A stretch of DNA of 64,000 nt from Antitrichia curtipendula (taxonomy: Eukaryota; Streptophyta; Bryopsida; Hypnales; Leucodontaceae), in contig OX579636.1 of NCBI GenBank assembly GCA_951230915.1, forward strand, positions 28,641,567 through 28,705,566, in the 5' to 3' direction. Every line of letters starts with the position of its first letter. Position 1 is the stretch's first letter. The translations under genes and the position numbers were made by a program. This document shows positions 35,001-45,033 of this stretch, piece after piece. The notes under the pieces are model-generated. The model did not search any database. It saw only the letters and a program-made list of their open reading frames with translations, and was not told the DNA's origin.

Positions 35001-36540
35001 AAATAAAAAAATAAAAAAATTTACAAGAATTACAAAAGTCCATATTAAATAAATACATAGACAAATAAAATTATCTATGAACAACGAAAAGGACAAAAGT
35101 ATAAGCCACTAGCCCAACAAAGTAAGAAATAGAATTCTATACGAATTCATAAATGAAGAATCCTCGCAAAAAAAAATTTGCATAAAGAATGGAATCACTA
35201 GTAGGACCCAACGGAGGATACATGAGATAAGTAATCCCACAAAGGATGAAAGTAACCACCAGGTACGGTAATCAATAATAAAATAAATAAATTTCGCTGC
35301 CAAAGGTTTAGGGTTACATGAAGAATCCATTAAAGAGTATACAAAAACAATCAAAGAGTTTAGGTAAATCTTACATACTAAACAAATGATATTAAGTATC
35401 AAAATGTATGCTCGGAAGAATATTGAGTTAGATTGGTATTGTAACAATGGAATAAAGAAATAAACAACTACTAATTTGCACACGCTAAAGAATACATATA
35501 GGAGGGTTCAGGATTTTGAGGAAAAAAAATATATAACCCAACAAGTACATATAGTGATATTCTTTAAAACAAATGACTGATATACTTCTGTATATCAAAT
35601 TGAAAATATAAATTCATACACAACCAACTTCATAAATTAACTAACCATGAAGTATCTAAATAGATGAATACCAGAATAAACAAATACATAAGTGCATTAG
35701 AGAATGGATACATAAATGTAACCAGGTACATATGCGCTTCGATTGGAGGGGGTCTACAAATATATAATCGCATAAAGTAATAATTATAAGATCACAATAA
35801 TTATTACTGAATCAAATAAACCCAAAAAACAACAGATCCTAAAAAATTCCTATATAAAGCAAATGCTTATTATATAAAATAACCTATATTAAAAGAGTAA
35901 TCAAATGATTTCAATAAGAGAATAAACCCTAAATGAATAATCCTTGAAAGAAAAGAAATTAAAGAAGTACTAAAAGTATTAATAAAAAAATTGGCCATGA
36001 CAAAATAAAATAATTAATAAAACAATCCCCACTAAAAGAAAAATACAATAATAACGAGAGAAATTAAAGAAGTCAAACTTTTAAATGAAGCAAATAAAAA
36101 GTAAACAACATAAAAAGAGCAAAAAATGACGCTAACTCCCACACACCTCCAACAATTTCCCAACGAATTGATAAAAAAAAATGAAAAATGGAAAAGGATG
36201 GAAATAAAAGTTGAAAGAAAATGCGATAAAACATTACAAAAAATGGGTTTAGGGTTAACCCAAAATAGGAAATGTAATCAAAATACAAAGGGAAAACTAA
36301 GATTAAGATTGATTAAAAAAAAATGTAACACACAAATTCAAAAAAATATGAAATACAATATGGAATACCTGGCTAAAAATAAAATAAAATAAAAGATAAA
36401 AATTAATTTAAAATTTAAAAATTCTTAAAAACCTAAAACCAAAAATATTAATAGATTCATGATTACCCCCCAAATAACTAAGCACAAAATAAAGAAATAA
36501 ACAGCTTAAAAAAATTGTATTCAAAAGCGGTTTTTAAATT
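32040..36540 (+). other. 4.5-kb A-rich, strand-asymmetric block
   Basis: The plus strand is dominated by AAAT/AATAAA/AAAG words with few T or G runs, while C appears in CACCCA/CCACA clusters. Minus-strand frames of 60-124 codons rich in Phe, Leu, Ile and Ser come purely from this skew, and I reject them as genes. There are A-runs, for example near 32,694-32,711, and an embedded inverted-repeat element at 34,051-34,589. Confidence 0.6.
34051..34589. mobile_element. 539-bp inverted-repeat element in the A-rich block
   Basis: The ends are AACACCATATTCATTAAAATG and CATTTCAATGAATATGGTGTT, inverted repeats of about 20 bp. The interior differs in composition and repeats words such as AAATTGACATAAAACC and AGGTCAAATCTGAAAG on both strands, so much of it can fold. 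Target duplication is uncertain and there is no coding sequence. Confidence 0.6.
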
Positions 36541-36541
36541 C

Positions 36542-37380
36542 AAGTACTGCATTTGTTTTAGAATTTCAATCTCACCAACGCCGAGTGTGCAAGTGAGTAA
36601 GACGAGCGGAACGGAACACTGCTAAGTGGGCCGAACGAGTTACGTTCTGCCGATTTACGGACGAAACAGTGCCGCCCACTTCGGCGAAACACCAACCCGC
36701 GATTCGACACGTGTCATCTTCCACGTGGGCGAGTACTCCCGCGACCAAGGCTCCTGTTTTAGGGTTTGTGTTTTGCGACCAGCCGCCTTTACGGGTCGTT
36801 TTCAGGTTCGTAACCAAACCTCGGCTTGGAGGTGTGAGAACACGCAACCTCGCACGAGTGACAAAACTTGTTGTGTACAGTGTCAGTCGCAATGTTTCAG
36901 GAGTGCCAATGTGTCTTTCTGCGATTGCAGGGAGGGTAGGCTTGGAAGTAGGCTCTGGAGAACGATTTTGAGCTGCCGAAGGACGCAAGAAACTAGTCCG
37001 GGGTAGGAGAATTTACAATTTCGGAAGTAGGTGCGGTTGATTGTGTGGTGGTCCATTTCGGAGCAAACGAGAGCATTGGATCCGGCGACGTCTTCTTCTG
37101 TGTGGTGTAATCAGTGCGAGGCCACGCAATCATTCAAAGTACAACGGGTTAGGGCGAAATTTGAGTTCGAAGGGGGGGACGTCAACTCGTTGCGGACCAC
37201 CTGCTGCGCGTGCGATTGTAGGCTACCTGGTTTGTGTTCACTGGTGAGTTTCTTTGTTGTGATGCGCTCCTTTGGGTTTAGTCTATTGGGTTGTCGCTTG
37301 CAGGAATTTCTCAATGTAGTAGTCAGATGATAGGGATTTAGGGCTCTGCAGACGGGCTGGTACTTCCGGTTGCCGCCACC
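36542..37380 (+). other. GC-rich patch with a cysteine-bearing exon-like frame
   Basis: The composition jumps at about 36,542. ACGTGTC and CCACGTGG (G-box-like) words and a TTTTAGGGTTTGTG box at about 36,760 suggest a promoter/leader. A frame open from 37,031 to a strong donor (CTG|GTGAGT, 37,243) encodes VWCNQCEATQSFKVQRVRAK and ends TTCCACDCRLPG, a CxxC...CxxC pattern. I cannot name a family, and no downstream exon was found before the LTR-like arm. Confidence 0.3.
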
Positions 37381-37388
37381 GCTAGTTT

Positions 37389-37450
37389 CACTAGTAGAAA
37401 AAATAGTGCCCGAACTAACAAAAAAAGAACAGAAAACTGTTGATTTTTTT
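37389..37450 (+). mobile_element. Possible single end of a CACTA element
   Basis: CACTAGTAGAAAAAATAG matches the common start of plant CACTA terminal repeats. No partner end (CTACTAGTG) was found to the right within the window, so if real it opens an element longer than 26 kb or a broken one. Confidence 0.25.
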
Positions 37451-37839
37451 TGTTCAAGTGGACGTATTGATCCTGGTATTTTCGGACACTGTATTGTTGA
37501 TTTTCGAACACTGAACAGTTCAAATTTCAACAGAAATTGATAAAACTTGAGCAAAGAGTTGTTGATTTATTAACACGTAAGTGCAAAAAATGTTGTTGAT
37601 ATGGGCACTTTCTATTAATTGGTACCGGCTGGATTGCTCAATGATTCGTGAAAGCGGAAGTTACAGCATTCTGAAGCCTCTGATTCCAACACCGAATTTT
37701 CAAAATTCTGGGAAAACCCTCATCATCTCATTAAAAAGATACATAGAATTTGCAATTTTCACATGGTCTTTTCACTGATTCTTTTCTTGCTCTTCCTGTC
37801 CACACACTTAATGCTAGAACGTCCGTAATAGACCCCACT

Positions 37840-38101
37840 TCACGGTCGCTTGTACCCATTACAAATGCAACACACATAGATCCGACTCCAACTGTGATCA
37901 CAACGCCAGCACTGCTGTTCTACTGCACCTCTCATGACAATGCTAGCAACCATGTCCTGTTCTGAATCACTTTTAGAAAGTTCCCTACTTAGCACTTGTA
38001 ACACACCTAGATTAACCAGAAATTGCTCCATCTTTCCCGAAACTTCTTTACCCTCTGCCGAATCATCAATCACTGTTTCCCAAATTCCGGGTTGAAGATG
38101 T
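37840..38101 (-). other. Minus-strand exon-like frame cut by the left arm
   Basis: An open frame runs from the left-arm boundary to a stop at 37,840. It encodes a mixed helical segment, then QQCWRCDHSW and YVCCICNGYKRP, a CxxC...CxxC arrangement like a small zinc ribbon. The frame is open across the boundary at 38,102, as if the arm had inserted into an exon or next to one. No family recognised. Confidence 0.25.
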
Positions 38102-39726
38102 TGTGAGCTCCCAATTTGTCACTTGGGACTCGTAGAATTATTTTTTTGGAAATTTGCAATTTAAAGTTAAGAAAAATATACAAAAAGCCATAAAAAGAGT
38201 GTAGAACCAAAATAGGGTTGTAACATACCCATTATAGTATTTGGTCTAGATTTGTGTTTAGACTTAGAATCCCACCAAACCGGGCCCAAAAATAGGTAGA
38301 AAGAACGAAACGGGTGGATTTGTAGGATTCAAGTCACATAGGCCCAAAAGGGCTAAATCCCACCATGAATGTGGCAATTCATGACTAAGTCGGTCCCAGG
38401 GACCCACAACGAGGCCACTAGGTCGGGTCCTAGAGTTAGGTTTAGAAATACACCAAACCCCCGATTGTTAGCATGCAGGAGCCACTAATGCAAGAGCGGG
38501 CCCTTGGAGGAATCCACAGCCCAAGGATGGTGTCCTAGGGTAAATCCCATGCCAGGAGTCCAACGACAAAATCGATTCGCCAAGATTCCCCTATTTGCAA
38601 AAGATTCCCGCATCATTATTAAGCTCAAGGAGATGATCAATTCATCTCCACTGACCAATTGTGCCAGGTACGGAAACGCACCTGCACATCTTTCATGTGA
38701 CCCCATGAGAGGTCCTGTGGAAAATCCCGTCATCTTCCGACTTGCAGAAGAACCTTTTGCGGGTGGTCAATCCTGGTAACCTCCAACGGGAATTTCATGG
38801 AAATTACCCAGGTTGCCAGAAAATCTCACTAAAAATTAGACTAGCTTATTTTATGTTAATAATGCGCTCCGTGAAGTTTCGCGACATTCCGATAGCGGCA
38901 AGTACCCGAACCGGCGAGATTCCTCGAGAATTAATCACGTGGCGGGGTCCCCGCCACGTTGACCGGCATTCCGGGACCATACGACGGCGGAACGAAGTCA
39001 ACCAAGAGTCTTTTCCGACTCCCTCACACCTACCGGAGACCCTAAGCTATTTACATTTCTCAAAATAGGAGACCCCCAATATCTAGGATTTTACCACGGT
39101 TTAGTTTTTTAAACTAAATTAGCCTACGATGGTTTTTTGTCCTCGGTACGGGGGGTAGGGGAGGCTTGGACTAAACACGGCAATCTGGAGCCAATGGCGC
39201 AATCCGTTTGACGATTGGAGTAATTCTCCAAAAGTTAGGAGGTTGGTCTAGCGTAGATAGGTAAAAGTAGTTTTTTAGGGATTAGGCTGAAAATCTTTGA
39301 AGATGAGGATGAAAATCCAAATTGATAAGGTTACTTTAGAACTCTTGAGGGGAAGGTGGGGCCTTGGAAACCTATTTAAGGTCCCCATTTTTCTCTCAAG
39401 AACACCCCAAAATCTTGTTTTGGGTCCGTGGGTCCAACTTATGTTGGGATTTTTTGGCATTTTAGCCAAGAAACCTCTACGGTGTTTTTGGAGCACTTTT
39501 GGCTCCCCTTGTTGCTTTATTTCAAGCTTCCTTTGGAGGTCCTTTTGGGTCCTTCTACCTTACCTTGCCTTGCATCCTTGTTGTGAGTGAACGGGTCTCC
39601 CCTATACTTGTGTGACTTCTTATGCCTTGTACTAATCCTAAAGTCACCCCCCACCGTACCTTGGCGATGCCGCTTTGGGGGGCCTTTAGTGTATGAAAGT
39701 TTTCCCGTTATCATTGACCTTGTGTG

Positions 39727-39990
39727 CATGTGTGCCCCCATATTGAGTTCTAACCACAGTTGTCCTTTTTTTGTTGTTGGTTGTAAGTGGGCCCACCCCT
39801 CGGGGAACGGCGAAGCTTTGAACCTGTGACCAGTCCCAGTCCTAAAGTATGTGTTAAACACGTGCATGTGTGCCCCGTATCGAGTCCTAACCGGAGTTGT
39901 CCTTTTTCGTTGTTAGTTATAAGTAGGCCCACCCCCCGGGGAACGGCGAAGCTTTGAATCTGTGACCAGCCTTAGTCCTAAAGTGCGTGT
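39727..39990 (+). repeat. 137-bp tandem duplication in the left arm leader
   Basis: Two adjacent copies each run from CATGTGTGCCCC through GTTGTCCTTTTT, GGCCCACCCC and GGGGAACGGCGAAGCTTTGA to CCTAAAGT.CGTGTTAAA. Shorter, worn third and fourth copies of the CGGCGAAGCTTTGA core follow. Confidence 0.75.
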
Positions 39991-40446
39991 TAAAAACAAG
40001 CCTTAGACGGCGGAGCTTTGAACACAAGGGTATCATAAGTCCTAAAGTTGGTGTTAAAACCAATTCTACGGCGAAGCTTTGAACCCTTATGTACTCTCGT
40101 TCCAAAGTCTAGAGTCCGAGACGTTCTCGGAAAAGTCCAAGGTTTAGCGTCCGAGATTAAGTCTAAGTTAAGAGTCCCCCCACCCCTTGTGAGCCGGCGT
40201 CCGTAAAATAGGAAACCACACCAAAAATCAGGGAAAATTAACCAAAAATCCGATTTAGATTTGTGTAGGTGGGTTCCCTTAAGGAACCCAAAAAAGTTGG
40301 GTTGAGTCCCTGGGGGATCTGGTCCAGTTGCAAGGAAGTCGGGGTGAGTCCCTGGGGAGTCGGGGTGATTCAAGGGGTCTGGTCCAGTGCAAGGAAGTCG
40401 GGGTGAGTCTTGGGGAGTCGGGGTGAGTCCTTAGGGAGTCGAAAAG

Positions 40447-40595
40447 GTTGCTAGGGTGGTCTGGCAGGTCGCTGGGGTGGTCTAGCAGGTCGCTGGGTGG
40501 TCTGGCAGGTCGCTGGGGTGGTCTAGCAGGTCGCTGGGGTGGTCCGGGCAGGTCGCTGGGGGTCTGAGCAGGTCGCTGGAGTGGTCCAGGGCTGG
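40447..40595 (+). repeat. Short tandem repeat, about 20-bp unit
   Basis: About seven imperfect copies of GGTCGCTGGGGTGGTCTAGCA. The matching position of the right arm (about 53,860-53,940) has a different tandem repeat based on GGTCAGGCTCTCGTTCT. Confidence 0.8.
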
Positions 40596-41188
40596 GGAGA
40601 GAGAGAGAGGAAAAAGAAACAAAGAGAAAGGTTGGGATTAGTGGGAGAAAGGTTGGGATTAGTGGGGGTTAGGAGAAGGCTAACGGGGTTGAAATCAAAG
40701 GAAAGAAAACAACCACAAAAGGGAGGAGAATAGGGGGAAGTAGAAAGAAGGAATAAGTCGCACCTCCATACCTACATCAAACAACTCTCAACTCTCACCA
40801 AAATCACAACTATACGAATGGAGGGAGGTTAGTGAGTCATAGAATTAAATAGGAGAAGGGGGAGAGAGACGATAAATATTGCCCTAGGCTTAGCTAAATA
40901 GGTGTTAGAAAGAAATCTCGAGGATTCATAGTGACCATTAGGAAGTAGGATTAGGATGACACGAAGACAAGGTTGTGTAAGAGGTTAGGAGGGACATTAA
41001 AACTTCTTGGGGTTTGAATCTATAGTTGTAAGACACCCCATCAAAGCTTAGGTAGAATAGTGTTAGTGTAGAAGGAGAGGAAGGGAAAGAAAAAGAGGAG
41101 GGAAAGAAAGAGGTTAGATTGCACGGGTCCTAATTTTCAAAACATAAGTGGTGAAATTGAGAAAAGGTTCTACCACCCAAGGGCCACC

Positions 41189-41251
41189 ATGGAGTATGGG
41201 AATGTACGCACGAATGCGGACGAGCGTATTTCCGACACCGGAAGTGACGAG
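41189..41251 (+). CDS. 21-codon leader exon in the left arm
   Basis: GCCACCATGG is a strong start context. Twenty-one codons follow, acid-rich toward the end (...SDTGSDE), then the donor GAG|GTGAGT in phase 0. The right arm has an exon of exactly the same length, position and phase. A possible next exon after an AG in GACACTCAG at about 41,858 reads into the inner inverted repeat, with HCLEGTVDR. The function is unknown. Confidence 0.4.
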
Positions 41252-41867
41252 GTGAGTTCTTGAATCCATACTCGGTATTGTGTTTTTTCCTCTTTAGCAT
41301 TGATCTCCTTAATTAGCTTTTTCCACGTGAAAGGTACACCGTGACAAGAAAAGATAAAAATTAGAAATAGAAGACAGAATTTATAGTTACAATTAGGAGT
41401 CTAAATTTAAAGTTAAAAATTAGGAGTAAAAATTTTGGGTTAAAATTAGGAGTAAACAATTAGGAGTTAAAATTAGAAGTAAACATTTAGAGTTAAATCT
41501 AGGAGTAAAAATTAGGAGTAACCATTTAGAGTTAAATTTAGTAATAAAAATTTAGAGTTATATTTAGAAGTCAGGAATTAAAGGGAAAAAAACTTAAGCT
41601 TAGGGTTAGCCGTAAGGTTTAAACTTCCGGGAGAAGTGTCAACCCTCCAAAATTTAGTATTCAACACTTATGGAAGGAACATAAGGTTCCCCGCTCACGT
41701 AGTTAAGGACGTTAGAAATGACGCCAACTACCCAGCCAACCCTATATATAGGATAGGCAGATAAAGAGGTAGGAATTACCAATCACCTTTGCTCATCACA
41801 GTCAGCTTGCGAGTTATACATGCAATTCTAGTAGTATTCGCTGCCATCCACGACACTCAGAAAACGT

Positions 41868-41995
41868 TAGCACAAAAGATCCATTGCTTGGAAGGCACAG
41901 TGGACCGCGCTCACAACACCCCCTTATATTTAAAAAGGTGGATCAAGGCATAGAACCTGGTCGGTGTTCGCCCGATTACCAAGGGTGGGTAATCT
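41868..41995. repeat. Inner inverted repeat, left copy
   Basis: GATCCATTGCTTGGAAGGCACAGTGGACCG, then AGAACCTGG and TTACCAAGGGTGGGTAA, is repeated inverted at 51,700-51,838. The first 28 bp differ at one position. It overlaps the last exon and stop of the long minus-strand gene. Confidence 0.8.
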
Positions 41996-43655
41996 TGCAC
42001 CCACAGATGTGCTGCTTTGTGGCCGGGGTTCGTACATGGCATCGTCATTGATGTCATCCTCCTCTGCCATTTTGGCTAGTAGAAGTTCGAAATCTTCTTC
42101 TGTGAGAGGATGCTCCGAATCACTTCCTCCAACATTGCTTTCCACAGGGCTCAAAGTCCCTGCGTCCGAGCAACTGCCATTCTCTGTTGGAATGACCACT
42201 GTGTCGGACGAGTGTACAACGCTATCCTCTCTCTCCATCTCTGCGTTAACAAAGTCTCTGCAGTTTCTCACCACTACCAATGTTAGATGAATAAGAACAT
42301 TCAACAAAGTAACTTCATTTCATAACCAAGCAACACCATCCATCGTTAATGGCCACTGGGGCCGCCTTGCTTAGAAAACTATCCATTTAAAAAAAATAGA
42401 GTACCTACTAGTTATGAGGTCCTAAATTCCTAAAGCATACGTAAAGTAAAGCACTCTGAAATCTGAATTCGTGCTCTCTGATGGTAATGAAGCATAAGTA
42501 ATTTCCTAAAACGTCCTGCACTACGCTTTCAACAAATTGTTACTTCAGATTGTCTCTTTCTGAAAAGACTCAGAGTACCCATTTTTTTGAAGGACATACA
42601 ACTGCACTGCTTTAAAATAAAAACATAACAGCAAGTACTACCTAGTAACGGCAGACGTTCCTTGTCCATCCATTGCCAACAGATCGAGCAATATCTTTGC
42701 ACAAGACACCAATACGCAATCCAATTCAGAAAAGCAAAGCAACAAGTTGCAGGACTCCGTAATGCTAAAGCAAACCGGAGTATTGCACCCACTTTGTAGC
42801 ATTTTTGAGTTCTCATTTCCAAAACAATTTCTACATCATTCCCTGGCTGGGACATGGATTTCTACCTTTGATCTAACAAAGGTTAGTAAACGGAGAACAG
42901 TTGCAAGTGAAGATGAATACAACTGGTCACTCTCCCCCACGGTTTGCTTCAGTGCCACTACCGTCCTTGCACATTTTCTGCGAAAAAATACCTCCTGTAT
43001 CCTAGATGTCAACAATACCCTCTCTATGGAAACTACTTGAACTCCCTGACATTCATGCTTTGGAAGCTCCGCTTACACGATCACTGTCCGCACACTCCAA
43101 CAGAGCTTCGCATTCCAACAAAAAAAAGCAACCACAACATCCGAAAGTGTTTCTATATCAACACCGCTATCGCTCGTTGAATCCCAGTTTCCGAATTCCG
43201 GTTTCATGTACAGCATTCCAATATTTTCTCCTCATCTACAACTTTATTGTCAATTATTACATTTAATGACGCTACGACTGTCCTGCCTTTGCTGTCTAGT
43301 CATTCGTCACTTCATCTTAAGTGAAATAAACCACCCGGACAAGACTGCCCACACAAATCACACATGCATTCTAAACTTTCCTTCTCTGACTGACTGTGTA
43401 AAAACAAAATTGACACTGTCATGTTGGACCTATTGCGTATGTTCAAACTAATTCATGAATTCCGCAACATCGAATGCCTAAAAAAAAATTGTGCATTCAC
43501 ACAATCACATACATTCAAGAAATGTAGCTAATTGGACGTCTTTACAGTCACACCTTGATGGAACATCAGGATTTGGGAAGATATGCGGTCACCTCTTGAA
43601 CTTGCGTCCGCTACAAACACTCCGTCTAGTCGGATCTCCACGGATTCGATTTCAC
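41930..43655 (-). CDS. 3' exons of a long unrecognised helical protein gene
   Basis: Five exons join with agreeing phases and no stop: 43,655-43,554; 43,105-43,077; 42,994-42,866; 42,754-42,642; 42,257-41,930. Donors are AAG|GTGTGA, CGT|GTAAGC, AAG|GTAGAA and TAG|GTAGTA. Acceptors include TTCAG, ACAG and CTGCAG. The product is helix-rich and HEAT/ARM-like in character (RRKCARTVVALKQTV, YSSSLATVLRLLTFV, KILLDLLAMDGQG). An acidic tail (EEDFELLLAKMAEEDDINDD) follows, and the last residues are encoded within the inner inverted repeat. I cannot assign a family. More exons of the same style continue upstream to about 51.3 kb. Confidence 0.5.
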
Positions 43656-43887
43656 CTGAACTTCAGTCCCATGATTGCAAAGATATTCAGTATCACAGCA
43701 AATCACATTTGCAAAATTAGCTTTTATTACCCTTCAACTACGTGCCTCTTAAAACAGAGAAAAATGTGCACTGTCGTCTTTTAATACGACACCTCATTCG
43801 GAAAGAGTCTTTCCCTTTTTGCTTCACATTTCCCGTGCGTCGCTCACTTTTCTCTTCTGCCTTCTTGTATTTGTAGCGTCGATCACC

Positions 43888-44325
43888 ATGGACGACTCCA
43901 GCAGCTCTGGTGAGATGTCTTTCACGATCATAATGAAGAAATCCTCGTACAAGGCCATGGTACGTTTTTTTGCCCTCTATGACCATGCTCCTTCAAAAAT
44001 TCTATCATACTTTGTCATTTTTAGTCGCCTGCACTTACCTTTTTGAATTTCTTTTGTGCAGACTGTCCCTGCACGTTTTGTTGAAGCACATGGCGACAAA
44101 TTCAAGTCCAGTGTCCGCCTGCGTTTTGGGCAAAATGAACCCACATGGCTAGTGCACGTTAATGTGAACATGATGAGAACATATGCACACGTTTGCTTCT
44201 GCGGCGGATGGAAGCAATTCGCACGCTTCTACGGCATTGAGGAAGGAGACTGCGTGAAGTTCGAATTGCTGGACAACTCCTACTTCCGTGCAACAGTTGT
44301 CGCTGCAAACAACAATCGAAATTGA
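43888..44325 (+). CDS. Small B3-domain protein, 111 aa
   Basis: Exons 43,888-43,959 and 44,062-44,325 join in phase (ATG|GTACGT ... TTGTGCAG|ACT). Nearly the whole protein is one B3 DNA-binding fold: a short Ser-rich start, FTIIMKKSSYKAM then VPARFVEAHGDK (strand-helix entry), VRLRFG, WLVHVNV, CFCGGWKQFARFYGIEEGD (the GW..F....+GD core) and VKFELLDNSYFRATVV. Plant B3 proteins act in the nucleus as transcription factors; single-domain ones like this belong to the REM-like group. It lies on the opposite strand to the long helical-protein gene, apparently inside one of its introns and within the inverted-repeat-bounded segment. It is intact. Confidence 0.8.
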
Positions 44326-45033
44326 CTGGACACTATGGGAACTAAATGCGCAACATAAGGGAAGAACACGTCGCTTCCTCTTAGCCGTCGTCCTCGACTG
44401 ACCAATCCTTCTGTGCACGCCAACTTCGGTCGTTTCCTTTGCAAGTGAGTTCCACGTCGTCAGTTTCCAAAATTTTAAATTCTGTCGGAAACTTGGATAC
44501 ACATTTTGCAAAAACCAAGACATTATACAAACTGTATAAATTGCCACGGAACTCAAGTAATCATTGTCATTAGGGCTGCCTTTTTAATTACAGACTATGG
44601 TAATGACAACTAACATAGCGACCTCCTGACAGGCGCCTTTTTTTGTAGCAAACCATGTTCGAACTCTCAGTTTGGATGCTCTGACACTTACTTCATGCTC
44701 AGTCTTTGCACATTTTTTTCTTTTTGTGCATTGCTCTGTACATCCACATCTCATTGTCAGTGCAACCCAATGCGAGTGGTACCTTCATGTTTTACGCATG
44801 CATGTTGATTTCGCTATGTCTTACACATTTGTATGACCTGCTCTGTCTCCTTCCTGTATGTTCAATAGGAAATTCGGAACTCACTACAAACGCATTACAG
44901 AATCACCCTTCCACTTACTTGTTTAGATATTACGTAACTTCTTCATTTCCGCTTCCTAGATGGCACCAAACAAAAAAGCATTGACTGCAGTACTTCGTTT
45001 TAAGGGAAAAAAAATGACCATGTGTGCACTCAC
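44326..45033 (-). other. Intron-like DNA downstream of the B3 gene
   Basis: This is the 3' flank of the B3 gene and an intron of the opposite-strand gene. A plus-strand frame at 44,960-45,199 starts just after a TAG but shows no domain. A link to the B3 gene is not supported. Confidence 0.3.

Larger units (their letters stand above)
38102..41867 (+). mobile_element. Left LTR-like arm with inward promoter and leader exon
   Basis: It begins TGTGAGCTCCC. The first 1.2 kb matches the reverse complement of the right arm at roughly two-thirds identity by eye (for example AAAAAGAGTGTA..ACCAAAATAGG, AAATTACCCAGGTTGC, AAATCTCACTAAAAATTAGA, GACATTCCGATAG). A TATA-like CTATTTAAG lies at 39,372. Downstream come CTTGTACTAATCCTA, four copies of CGGCGAAGCTTTGAA-like leader words, GC-rich short tandem repeats, and an ATG exon (41,189-41,251) ending in GAG|GTGAGT. 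It resembles a retrotransposon LTR plus 5' leader, but no reverse transcriptase or PBS was found. Confidence 0.6.

Noticed and set aside
33000..36290. Several minus-strand frames of 60-124 codons rich in Phe/Leu/Ile, resembling membrane proteins
   Set aside because: They are the complement of A-rich DNA. The composition alone keeps the frame open, and there is no splice or start context and no motif.
36572..37554. Minus-strand frames of 138 and 147 codons
   Set aside because: They are antisense to the GC-rich promoter-like patch and the exon-like plus frame. They have no motif and their length is explained by GC content.
37840..43230. Similarity of ACCCGGAATTTGGGAAAC (minus, about 38,085) to AACCGGAATTCGGAAAC (minus, about 43,195), suggesting a duplicated exon
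   Set aside because: Only about 18 bp align; the flanking sequence and reading do not continue to match, so it is probably chance.
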